Part shown: piece by piece, positions 6,721-12,935 of the stretch | Position numbering within the stretch: the first letter of the stretch is position 1 | Layout: every line of letters starts with the position of its first letter | Assembly: GCA_017601265.1 (NCBI GenBank) | Contig: JAFNJA010000031.1 | Span: 1-16,298, forward strand | Direction: 5' to 3' | DNA: 16,298 nucleotides | DNA from: Candidatus Brockarchaeota archaeon | Lineage (GTDB): Archaea > Thermoproteota > EX4484-205 > DTQO01 | Made by a program: the position numbers and the translations under genes | The notes under the pieces: model-generated | What the model was told of the DNA's origin: nothing | The model's database searches: none | The model's input: only the letters and a program-made list of their open reading frames with translations

Positions 6721-7110
6721 TTGCCGGACAGCGCCGAAGAGTTGAAAAGGATTTGCGACAGGATAAGGCGCGAGGGGAAGCTCACCAAGTGGGCCTCTGG
6801 GAAGCTCAAGAAAGCCTTCGGGGACAGGGCTTCGAGGGCCATAAGGGCCGCGCAGACTAAGAAGGTCAAGAAGTACGTTTACGAGCCATCCGGAAGGGTG
6901 AGGTGGGTGGTGGTGGGTCGCGAGAGGGAGTACGTGGTCCTCCGCGAAGCGGAGTACTGCTCCTGCGAAGACTTCTACTTCTTGGTCGTAAGCGGCCTCG
7001 TTCCTTATTGTTACCACATCCTGGCACAAAAATTGGCTGAAGCTTTGGGAAGGTACGACACGATAAGCGAGGATGACGGGATGTACGAGTTCTTGAGCGG
7101 GCGATTTTGA
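6721..7110 (+). CDS. SWIM zinc-finger protein
   Basis: A 129-residue protein with a C-terminal SWIM zinc finger of the form CxCx(n)CxH: Cys80, Cys82, Cys97 and His99 in YCSCEDFYF...YCYH. The N-terminal half is basic and helical (many Lys/Arg between 9 and 52), which suits nucleic-acid binding. Small stand-alone SWIM proteins are common in archaea, and the eukaryotic SWIM protein Sws1 acts with Rad51 paralogs, so a role near RadA is plausible but inferred. The open frame extends far upstream (to 5923), but that part is antisense to the phosphoesterase and is not coding. The TTG at 6721 is the first start codon downstream of the TATA box; no ATG or GTG lies in frame between the box and it. A second TTG at 6742 is possible. 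Confidence 0.82.
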   Translation: MPDSAEELKRICDRIRREGKLTKWASGKLKKAFGDRASRAIRAAQTKKVKKYVYEPSGRVRWVVVGREREYVVLREAEYCSCEDFYFLVVSGLVPYCYHILAQKLAEALGRYDTISEDDGMYEFLSGRF

Positions 7111-7125
7111 AAACGGGGGACGAGG

Positions 7126-7545
7126 TTGCGCCGATCCATCATCCGTCCAAACCGGGGGCGCGGGGGAAAACCAGGAAGGCGCCTTGCCTTTTTGTCCTCG
7201 GTCTTGCTGCTCGTGCTGCTCGCGGATCTTGCGATCCTTTCGCCATCCAGCTCTGAAGAGCCCTTGGCGTTCTTCCGCGTTGCCCTGAGCTTGCTGCTCA
7301 TAGCCTTCCTCCCGGGTTTCTGCGCAGTCAGGTTGCTCTACCCAAAGGGCGGGCTCGAGGGAATGGAAGTGATCGGTTACAGCGTAATGATAAGCCTATT
7401 CGTGTCCCCTTCGGTGGCGCTCCTCATGGGCGCCCTGCCCACCGGCTTCGGAACGGTCGAAAACCCGGCTCCGCTGCTTTTTGCGCTATCAACCGTCACG
7501 GCGATCATGGCCGTAGCCGCCTTCGTGCGGTGTGGAAAAAGCTGA
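7126..7545 (+). CDS. DUF1616-like membrane protein, short form
   Basis: A 139-residue integral membrane protein with a basic N-terminus (1-19) and about four hydrophobic helices (roughly 20-39, 48-71, 82-103 and 116-134). The block LLIAFLPGFCAVRLLYPK...LEGMEVIGYSVMISLFVSPSVALL resembles the membrane part of DUF1616 proteins, whose pattern is 'FLPGYAL...LFP...L...ER...S.GLS'. Full DUF1616 proteins are longer and carry a soluble C-terminal part. This one ends right after the fourth helix, so it is either a natural short form or a truncation. The function of DUF1616 is unknown. The start is TTG, 15 nt after the SWIM stop, with GGGGGA about 5 nt before it as a weak ribosome-binding site. It precedes the Lut-like genes in the same direction. 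Confidence 0.65.
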   Translation: MRRSIIRPNRGRGGKPGRRLAFLSSVLLLVLLADLAILSPSSSEEPLAFFRVALSLLLIAFLPGFCAVRLLYPKGGLEGMEVIGYSVMISLFVSPSVALLMGALPTGFGTVENPAPLLFALSTVTAIMAVAAFVRCGKS

Positions 7546-7553
7546 AATAAAAG
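7546..7553 (+). promoter_or_regulatory. Possible TATA-like box of the LutA-like gene
   Basis: GAAATAAAAG lies about 38 bp before the ATG at 7586. It supports that ATG over the GTG at 7532, which overlaps the previous gene by 14 nt. The match to an archaeal TATA box is only fair. Confidence 0.3.
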
Positions 7554-7585
7554 CGGGCTTGCCAAGCGGCACGAGGCCCAGGCCG

Positions 7586-8299
7586 ATGCGGGTTCTGCAT
7601 TACTGGAGCGGGTGCACTTTCAGGGCCAGGTACCCGGAAAGCGTAGAGGACCACGTCGACCTCTTAGAGATGCTCGGCTACGAGGTTAAGAGGTTTGGCG
7701 AAGAGGGTTGCTGCGGCTATCCCCTGATCCTCGCGGGGGAAAAAGGCGCGGCGAAAACTGTGGCCGAGGAAACGTCAAGAAAAATCGGCGGAGCCGGGCT
7801 GATCGTCACCGAGTGCCCAGGGTGCTACCGGGTCTTCAGGGAGGAGTATCCGAAGATGGGGTTCCGGACGCCCGAGACACGGCACCTTTCCCAAATCCTT
7901 TCCGAGCACGCGGGGAGTTTCGGCAAATTCGAAAAGGAAACGGTATCGTACCACGATCCGTGCGACCTCGGCAGGTTGGGCGGGGATTACGATTCCCCCA
8001 GGAAAGTGTTGCGCGACTTCGCCGAAATCGTCGAGCCTGCTGCGACGAAAGAACGGGCGAACTGCTGCGGCGCCGGCGGGTTGATGCTCATCGTGGCGCC
8101 CGAATTGTCGATAAGGATAGCCGAGGCCAAGATCGAAAACGAATTCGAGCCGATCGGGACGAGGAAGCTGATCACGGCCTGCCCTTCCTGCCTCTTCAAC
8201 CTCTCGGTTGCGGCTTCGAGAAGGGAAGGACCCGGAGGGGGCATACAGGTGCTTGACCTGGCGTCCTACGTGCTTGGCAGGTTGAAAGGGAATGGTTGA
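7586..8299 (+). CDS. CCG-domain iron-sulfur protein, LutA/HdrB-like
   Basis: A 237-residue protein built of two cysteine-rich CCG domains. The first has Cys10, Cys42-Cys43 and Cys77/Cys80 (GCCGYP, ECPGC); the second has Cys126, Cys160-Cys161 and Cys199/Cys202 (NCCGAGG, ACPSC). CCG domains bind iron-sulfur clusters (the unusual [4Fe-4S] clusters of HdrB) and occur in LutA/YkgE, GlpC, GlcF and HdrB subunits that pass electrons from substrate oxidation to a carrier. The next gene encodes a LutB-like protein and overlaps this one by 8 nt, so the two are probably translated together as a complex for oxidation of lactate or a similar hydroxy acid. ATG 7586 is chosen because MRVLHYWSGC begins like other family members. 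A GTG at 7532 would add 18 residues without a recognised motif. Confidence 0.87.
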   Translation: MRVLHYWSGCTFRARYPESVEDHVDLLEMLGYEVKRFGEEGCCGYPLILAGEKGAAKTVAEETSRKIGGAGLIVTECPGCYRVFREEYPKMGFRTPETRHLSQILSEHAGSFGKFEKETVSYHDPCDLGRLGGDYDSPRKVLRDFAEIVEPAATKERANCCGAGGLMLIVAPELSIRIAEAKIENEFEPIGTRKLITACPSCLFNLSVAASRREGPGGGIQVLDLASYVLGRLKGNG

Positions 8300-9578
8300 C
8301 TTCGAAGGTTATTTCGCGAGGATCTCGGAGGCTGCATCCGATCCTGGGCTACAGGCGGCGATAAAGAAGGCGGTGAACAATTACGAGAGGAAGAAGGAGA
8401 TTTGGATCGGAAGGTTGCGAAACATACCGGAGATGGCCAGGGAACTGGAGGAGAGGAGGAGGTCGTCCCTTGCAAATCTCGCCGATAACGTGGAGCGCGC
8501 CGTGGAAGCGATGAGGTACAACGGCATGAACGTCTTCACCGCCAAGACGGCCGGGGAAGCGAGGGAGATCGTTTACGGCCTACTTGGCGGCGAGAAACTC
8601 GTGATGAAGGTGAAAAGCCTGACGACCGAGGAGATAGGGCTCAACGAGTTCCTCCAAGGAAGGGGAGTCGAGGTTTGGGAGACGGACGTGGGAGCCGTTT
8701 TGCTCCAGCTAACGCGCGGGAAAGCCGCGCATCCGACCGGCCTTTGCATCTCCACGCCGAAGGAGAAGTTCGCCGCCGAATTCAGCAGGATGGCTGGCAG
8801 GGCGCTCGGGTCCGATCCGGAAGAACTCGTGGCTTTCATCAGGGAATTCGTGAAGGGCAAGATTACGAAAACCAGGGTGGCCGTGTCCGGAGCGAACGCC
8901 ATAACCGCCGACACGGGGAGCATATACATCTTGACGAACGAGGGCAACGACAGGGTCGTGACCAGCTGGCCGGAGAAGCACGTGGTTGTGGCCGGGATAG
9001 AAAAGGTGTTTCCTGACAGGGAGGCGGCGGACCTGTACGCGAGGGTCATGCCGTACTACACGACGGGAGGAGGCTTCACCCAATACGTCTCCGTCATCAC
9101 CGGCATATCCAGCTCGTCGGACATAGAGAGGATGTCGGTCCGGCCCGCGTGCGGCCCGGGAGAGATAGACGTTGTGCTGCTCGACAACGGGCGAAGCGAG
9201 ATGCTGGCGGATCAGGACTTCAAAGAGGCGCTGGTGTGCATCAAATGCGGGGCGTGCTTGCTGAACTGCCCGGTCTGGAACCTGATCGCCCAAGAATACG
9301 GCGAATCGGTGTACATGGGGGGGATGGGCATCCCGTGGACGCTGTTCACGGCAGGCATCGAAAAGGCGGCTACCCAGGCTTACTCCTGCCTCCAGTGCGG
9401 AAAGTGCTCGGATGTTTGCCCAATGAGGGTCGACGTCCGGCGCATGGTCCAGAGGGCGAGGGAGATGAGCGCGGCGGTTGGCTTGGTGCCGGAAAAGGTG
9501 AAGAGGGTGAAGGAAAGCGTCCTTGCCAACGGGACTCCGTACTCCACGGTTCAGCGGGAGGGCGGGTCGAGGCCTTGA
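8292..9578 (+). CDS. lutB: LutB-like LUD domain and 4Fe-4S ferredoxin protein
   Basis: A 428-residue protein with an N-terminal helical region, a LUD (lactate utilisation) domain with VSGANAITADTGSIYILTNEGND (198-220) and VVVAGIEKVFP (231-241), and two C-terminal [4Fe-4S] clusters. The cluster cysteines are 316, 319, 322, 326 (CIKCGACLLNCP) and 366, 369, 372, 376 (CLQCGKCSDVCP). This order is that of LutB/YkgF, which acts with LutA and LutC to oxidise L-lactate to pyruvate. The protein ends about 50 residues after the second cluster, so the extra C-terminal region often found in bacterial LutB is missing or very short. LutC is not seen nearby. The ATG overlaps the end of the LutA-like gene by 8 nt, indicating translational coupling. 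The next gene is convergent, with 1 nt between the stops. The actual substrate in this archaeon may differ from lactate. Confidence 0.9.
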   Translation: MVDFEGYFARISEAASDPGLQAAIKKAVNNYERKKEIWIGRLRNIPEMARELEERRRSSLANLADNVERAVEAMRYNGMNVFTAKTAGEAREIVYGLLGGEKLVMKVKSLTTEEIGLNEFLQGRGVEVWETDVGAVLLQLTRGKAAHPTGLCISTPKEKFAAEFSRMAGRALGSDPEELVAFIREFVKGKITKTRVAVSGANAITADTGSIYILTNEGNDRVVTSWPEKHVVVAGIEKVFPDREAADLYARVMPYYTTGGGFTQYVSVITGISSSSDIERMSVRPACGPGEIDVVLLDNGRSEMLADQDFKEALVCIKCGACLLNCPVWNLIAQEYGESVYMGGMGIPWTLFTAGIEKAATQAYSCLQCGKCSDVCPMRVDVRRMVQRAREMSAAVGLVPEKVKRVKESVLANGTPYSTVQREGGSRP

Positions 9579-9579
9579 C

Positions 9580-10671
9580 CTACGCGTCCGCCCTTTTGAT
9601 CCATTGGCGTTTCTTTTTCAAGTAATACTTGTAGTTTTCAAGCGAAACCTCTGGCGGCACCCTGTGGTCAACGGTGGGAACGTAACCACCCTGTTCCAGG
9701 AGCGGCCCGAGCCTGAGGATCTCGCGATCGATCGCGTCCTTGCCCCCCATCAATGCCAGCTTGTTTACCGCGCCCATCAGCAGGACTCTCCTGCCGAAAC
9801 GCTCCCTCAGTTCGTAAGCGTCAGTGTGCGCAGCCTCCAATGGAAACATGCAATTTATCCCTCCTTCGAGCCAACCCGGCACCAACTCCGCGATCCTCCC
9901 GTCGCAATCCAAAATGTTGATGTCCACGCCGTATTCGGAAAGAAGGGACGTCACCTTCCTGTACCTTGGCACCATGAACTCTTCGAACAGCTTGACCGAA
10001 AGGAGCGGGCCCCTGCTGTAGCACATGTCCTCCCACCAAGTGGCGTAATCCACGCGCACAGCGCCTAGGGCCTTCCTGATGATCTTCAGCCAGAGCTCCA
10101 CCAGCGCGTCCATCATCTCGGCAACCCAGTCCGGGTCTTTGTAGAATGCCAAGGAGATGTTCTGGACGCCCATCCAGTTCCGCAACCAACCGTACAGGCT
10201 TCCGATTCCGATGCCCAAAGGGTAGTCGCGCCCCTCGTAGCTCTCCGCGATCTCCTCCCAATTGAGCGGGAACCTTCCCGGCGTATCCGGGTCGAAGAAA
10301 GATCTGAGCTTCTCCCAGTCGCCTCGGTCTTTCAGAGGGTGGCGTACGTAGTGGGGCACCGACGAAGTCCACCTCTTTTGCTCGTAGATTCCGCCCATGC
10401 CGTCTTCGAGGACGACGCTGTCCTCGGTTTCTTTGACTATCCTCCCAGGCAAATTGGGCCAGAAACCGGTTCTGATCGGCAGGAACTCGGCGCAGTCGTA
10501 ACCTTCTAGCTTGAAGTAAAGTTCGACGTCCCTGTTACCGTCTATCTCCAGCGGCAAACCTTCCCTGTGCCACCGTTGTATGGTCTCTGTCCAATATCCA
10601 AATTCGAAGTCAGGAACCCTGTCCACTTCCTTGAAGTGGAACGTGCGCAGGAATCTCTCCCTTTGGTCCAT
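9580..10671 (-). CDS. Uroporphyrinogen decarboxylase (URO-D)-fold family protein
   Basis: A 363-residue protein of the URO-D superfamily. Recognisable blocks are MDQRERFLRTFHFKEVDRVP at the start, TWWEDMCYSRGPLLSVKLFEEFMVPRY in the middle, INILDCDGRIAELVPGWLEGG and RVLLMGAVNKLALMGG further on, and DHRVPPEVSLENYKYYL at the end. It lacks the R-rich 'P.W.MRQAGR' signature of true HemE, so it is not the heme enzyme. Relatives include corrinoid methyltransferases of the MtaA/CmuA kind and many uncharacterised proteins found with sugar or aromatic catabolism genes. The reaction is unknown. The ATG lies 27 bp from the centre of a TATA-like box, implying a leaderless mRNA. Two perfect palindromes lie upstream. 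It is convergent with the LutB-like gene and downstream of the amidohydrolase gene on the same strand. Confidence 0.85.
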   Translation of the reverse strand: MDQRERFLRTFHFKEVDRVPDFEFGYWTETIQRWHREGLPLEIDGNRDVELYFKLEGYDCAEFLPIRTGFWPNLPGRIVKETEDSVVLEDGMGGIYEQKRWTSSVPHYVRHPLKDRGDWEKLRSFFDPDTPGRFPLNWEEIAESYEGRDYPLGIGIGSLYGWLRNWMGVQNISLAFYKDPDWVAEMMDALVELWLKIIRKALGAVRVDYATWWEDMCYSRGPLLSVKLFEEFMVPRYRKVTSLLSEYGVDINILDCDGRIAELVPGWLEGGINCMFPLEAAHTDAYELRERFGRRVLLMGAVNKLALMGGKDAIDREILRLGPLLEQGGYVPTVDHRVPPEVSLENYKYYLKKKRQWIKRADA

Positions 10672-10692
10672 TTCCGCTGGTAAAACTTTCGA

Positions 10693-10703
10693 CCATTATT
10701 AAG
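10693..10703 (-). promoter_or_regulatory. TATA-like box of the URO-D-like gene
   Basis: The minus strand reads CTTAATAATGG. Its centre is about 27 bp from the A of the ATG at 10671, so transcription should begin at the start codon itself (leaderless). Confidence 0.55.
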
Positions 10704-10712
10704 ACTTGCCCG

Positions 10713-10730
10713 GCCTCACCGCGGTGAGGC
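10713..10730. promoter_or_regulatory. 18-bp perfect palindrome, possible operator
   Basis: GCCTCACCG followed by its exact reverse complement CGGTGAGGC, with no spacer. It lies just upstream of the TATA-like box of the URO-D-like gene, with its centre about 50 bp from the predicted transcription start. The size and position suit a dimeric transcription factor. As RNA it would be a hairpin downstream of the amidohydrolase region, so a termination role is an alternative. Confidence 0.55.
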
Positions 10731-10750
10731 GGCCGTGGCGATCAAGCCGA

Positions 10751-10772
10751 TCCGATCGAAGCTTCGATCGGA
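10751..10772. promoter_or_regulatory. 22-bp perfect palindrome, possible operator
   Basis: TCCGATCGAAG followed directly by its exact reverse complement. It lies 20 bp from the first palindrome in the same 186-bp intergenic region. The half-site decamer TCCGATCGAA occurs again upstream of the amidohydrolase gene (12179-12188). The rest of the intergenic region (10773-10857) shows no other structure. Confidence 0.55.
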
Positions 10773-10857
10773 CGCGTGCAAAAACGTCCTTTGCCAGAAA
10801 AGTGAAGTTCCGAAAGGGGAGACGCGTTGCCCGCGCTCAGTTCCTTTCGTAGATTCC

Positions 10858-12141
10858 TCAGAACCCGTAGACTTCCGTCGCGTTTTTACCCATAATCATT
10901 TCCGCGACCTCTATCGCCGCCTCCTCGCCGAAGTAGTTGGTAGCGACTTTCTCCGCCAGCACGTCAGCAACCAAGTCCTTCGCGAGCATGAGGGAGGCGT
11001 AGGACCAGTCGATGATGCCGTGATCGCCCCCCCAAGCGAAGATCTTGCTGGCTGGAACTATCTCCAACCACTCCGACAAGGCGCGCTTGTAGGCCGTGGG
11101 CGAGATGTGAGCCAGCCAACACGCGTCGACGTAGGCGTTCGGGAAATACTTGGCGAGGATCCCCGCCTCCATCAGATATGGGTATCCGCCGTGGAAGATG
11201 TCGAATCGAACGCCTGGGAACTCCCTGATCAAGTTGGTCAGGAGGGTCGGGTTCGCGTTCGATATCGTGTTGTAATTCCCAGCCTGGAGGCCGGTGTGCA
11301 CCTGGAAAGGAAGCTTGTGCTTTGCGCAGAGTCCGCAGACCTCGTGCATCATGAAGTCCTGGAACGCCTTCCTTTCCGGGTAGGATGCCCTGTCCAAGCC
11401 GGACGCGAAGATCCTCTCGGCATCGGGCTTTGGGACCCTCTCGTAAAGGATCTCCCTCTCGTACGCCAATCCCGACTTTACGCCTATCGCCCCTTGCTTG
11501 ACGGCGGTCTCGAAGGCCCCCTCCAGCGCCTCTAGGTAATCGTCGAGGGTCCTGACGTTCCTCTCGAGGAACGTGGCGGCAGTTTTCACGTTTCCGGTGA
11601 TGAAGTCGTCCATCCTCACGACCTGTTTGAGCCTTTCGTCCTCGATTATCTTCGCGTTAATCCTGCTCGCCCCGCTTATGTCAAGTATCATCCTGCGAAC
11701 CTTCATCTTTTCAAGTATCTCGAGGGACCACTTCAGCTGGCTTTTGCTCCTCTCCCGAATCCTTCGGGACAAGGCCGCCCAGTTGCCATCCTCTATCTCG
11801 CCTCCCTCGAACCCGTAGAGGTCCTTGAGGGCCAGCAAGAGGAACCTGTAATAGATAGTGTTCCGAACCTTCCCAAGGTACGGCTTCAATTCTTTCCATA
11901 TCTCGGCGGATTCGTCTCCGCCCGTTTTCAGGTAATCGAACCTTTCGGAGTTCAATATTCCCCCCGCCATGCCCGCGGCCACGAGGTCGCCGTAAAGGTA
12001 CGCGTTCGCCAGGAAATAGGGAAGGTCCGCTTCGTGGCCCGCGCTTGCCATGAAAGGTTCTCCGATGTGGTCGTGGTGGTCGACTACCTCCATATCGTCC
12101 AACGCCGACCTTATGCGCCTCTTCGCGTCCTCCTTGGCCAT
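10858..12141 (-). CDS. Amidohydrolase_2-type metal-dependent hydrolase
   Basis: A 427-residue TIM-barrel hydrolase of the amidohydrolase superfamily. The metal-binding HxH is in VVDHHDHIGEP (His23 and His25). Later conserved parts are GVKSGLAYERE, FQVHTGLQAGN (His), FDIFHGGYPYL (His) and IFAWGGDHG near the end (Asp), which fit the beta-strand 5, 6 and 8 positions of the fold. Amidohydrolase_2 members include lactonases, decarboxylases and sugar-acid hydrolases. In this sugar-catabolism setting a lactonase or C-C hydrolase would fit, but the substrate is not known. ATG at 12141 is chosen over an upstream TTG (12156) because a TATA-like box centred at 12170 places the transcript start at the ATG, and GGAG lies just before it. 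The URO-D-like gene follows downstream on the same strand after 186 bp with its own promoter. Confidence 0.85.
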   Translation of the reverse strand: MAKEDAKRRIRSALDDMEVVDHHDHIGEPFMASAGHEADLPYFLANAYLYGDLVAAGMAGGILNSERFDYLKTGGDESAEIWKELKPYLGKVRNTIYYRFLLLALKDLYGFEGGEIEDGNWAALSRRIRERSKSQLKWSLEILEKMKVRRMILDISGASRINAKIIEDERLKQVVRMDDFITGNVKTAATFLERNVRTLDDYLEALEGAFETAVKQGAIGVKSGLAYEREILYERVPKPDAERIFASGLDRASYPERKAFQDFMMHEVCGLCAKHKLPFQVHTGLQAGNYNTISNANPTLLTNLIREFPGVRFDIFHGGYPYLMEAGILAKYFPNAYVDACWLAHISPTAYKRALSEWLEIVPASKIFAWGGDHGIIDWSYASLMLAKDLVADVLAEKVATNYFGEEAAIEVAEMIMGKNATEVYGF

Positions 12142-12166
12142 GGTGCTCCGAGCCAACGCGCAAATC

Positions 12167-12174
12167 TAATTAAA
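12167..12174 (-). promoter_or_regulatory. TATA-like box of the amidohydrolase gene
   Basis: The minus strand reads CCTTTAATTAG. Its centre is about 29 bp from the ATG at 12141, predicting a leaderless or nearly leaderless mRNA. The decamer TCCGATCGAA (12179-12188) directly adjoins it on the upstream side. Confidence 0.5.
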
Positions 12175-12178
12175 GGCT

Positions 12179-12188
12179 TCCGATCGAA
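12179..12188. promoter_or_regulatory. Second copy of the TCCGATCGAA motif
   Basis: Identical over 10 bp to the half-site of the 22-bp palindrome at 10751-10772, and located next to the TATA-like box of the amidohydrolase gene. A shared regulator for both genes is possible. The core CGATCG is self-complementary and GC-rich DNA makes it fairly common, so chance is not excluded. Confidence 0.3.
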
Positions 12189-12214
12189 TCTGCCGTGCCG
12201 CGATGCCCTCACCA

Positions 12215-12222
12215 GCTTATTT
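12215..12222 (+). promoter_or_regulatory. TATA-like box of the HAD gene
   Basis: GCTTATTTC lies about 38 bp before the ATG at 12257 and downstream of the alternative ATG at 12203. It therefore argues for the shorter HAD protein. Confidence 0.4.
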
Positions 12223-12256
12223 CACGCCCGTTGGTTTTGGTGGGCGGTACCCGAGG

Positions 12257-12916
12257 ATGAGGTGGATCTTCTTCGACGTTGGAGGAGTGCTCGTCAACGA
12301 GGAGGCAACGCTGAAGCACTTCGCGTCTACGATACAGGGCCTCCTCGCCGGCCACGGGATCCGGGTCCCGGTCGAGAAGATCGAGAGGATCCAGCTGGAA
12401 GCGGCCCGCGGCTTCGGATCCGTGACCCGTGCCGTGATCTCCTCCCTCACACCCGACAAGGGCATCGGGAACAAGGTTTATGGGGATCTTTGGAGGAAGG
12501 CGCGGAACTTGGACGAGCCGTATCCCGAGGCGGTCGAAGTGCTAAGGCGCCTTTCCTCGGCGTACGGGCTCGGCGTCATCGCTAACCAGCTCCCAGGCTC
12601 GAGGGAGCGGTTGAGGCGGTTCGGTTTCACGAAGTACCTCTCGGTCTATGCGCTGTCCGACGAGCTCCAAGTCAGCAAGCCCGACGATGCCATATTCTCG
12701 TACGCCCTCAAGGCAGCAAACTGCATGCCGAGTGAAGCTGTCATGGTCGGAGACCGAGTCGACAACGACATAATTCCAGCGAAGAGGTTGGGCATGCGCT
12801 CCGTGAGGGTGCTGAGGGGCATCTTCGTGAACCAGAAGGCTAGTGGCGCGGACGAGCTTCCAGACGCGGAAATACGCTCCCTAACCGAACTGATCGGAAT
12901 CGACCTGCTGAAATAG
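12257..12916 (+). CDS. HAD-superfamily hydrolase
   Basis: A 219-residue haloacid dehalogenase-like hydrolase. Motif I is FFDVGGVLV with the nucleophile Asp7; the second Asp of the classical DxD is a glycine, as in the 'DxGG' subgroup. A helical cap follows (about 15-90). Motif II is VIANQ (108-111), motif III is Lys141 in SKPDDAIF, and motif IV is MVGDRVDNDIIPAK (Asp166, Asp169, Asp171). Such enzymes remove phosphate from sugar phosphates and similar small molecules; here it could act on an intermediate of the neighbouring sugar pathway. The ATG at 12257 puts the motif at the N-terminus as in the family. An upstream ATG at 12203 would add 18 residues without homology and lies before the TATA-like box. 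It is divergent from the amidohydrolase gene and convergent with the PLP-enzyme gene, 19 nt apart. Confidence 0.87.
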   Translation: MRWIFFDVGGVLVNEEATLKHFASTIQGLLAGHGIRVPVEKIERIQLEAARGFGSVTRAVISSLTPDKGIGNKVYGDLWRKARNLDEPYPEAVEVLRRLSSAYGLGVIANQLPGSRERLRRFGFTKYLSVYALSDELQVSKPDDAIFSYALKAANCMPSEAVMVGDRVDNDIIPAKRLGMRSVRVLRGIFVNQKASGADELPDAEIRSLTELIGIDLLK

Positions 12917-12935
12917 GCGGGCGGCGGGGCGCGTA

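Noticed and set aside
9722..9735. Palindrome CGCGATCGATCGCG within the URO-D-like gene.
   Set aside because: It lies in coding sequence and can be explained by codon choice, with no promoter nearby.
12142..12156. TTG start of the amidohydrolase at 12156.
   Set aside because: It lies only about 14 bp from the centre of the TATA-like box. ATG 12141 has the correct spacing and a GGAG before it.
12203..12256. Longer N-terminus of the HAD protein from ATG 12203.
   Set aside because: The 18 added residues show no family similarity, and the TATA-like box lies within this stretch.
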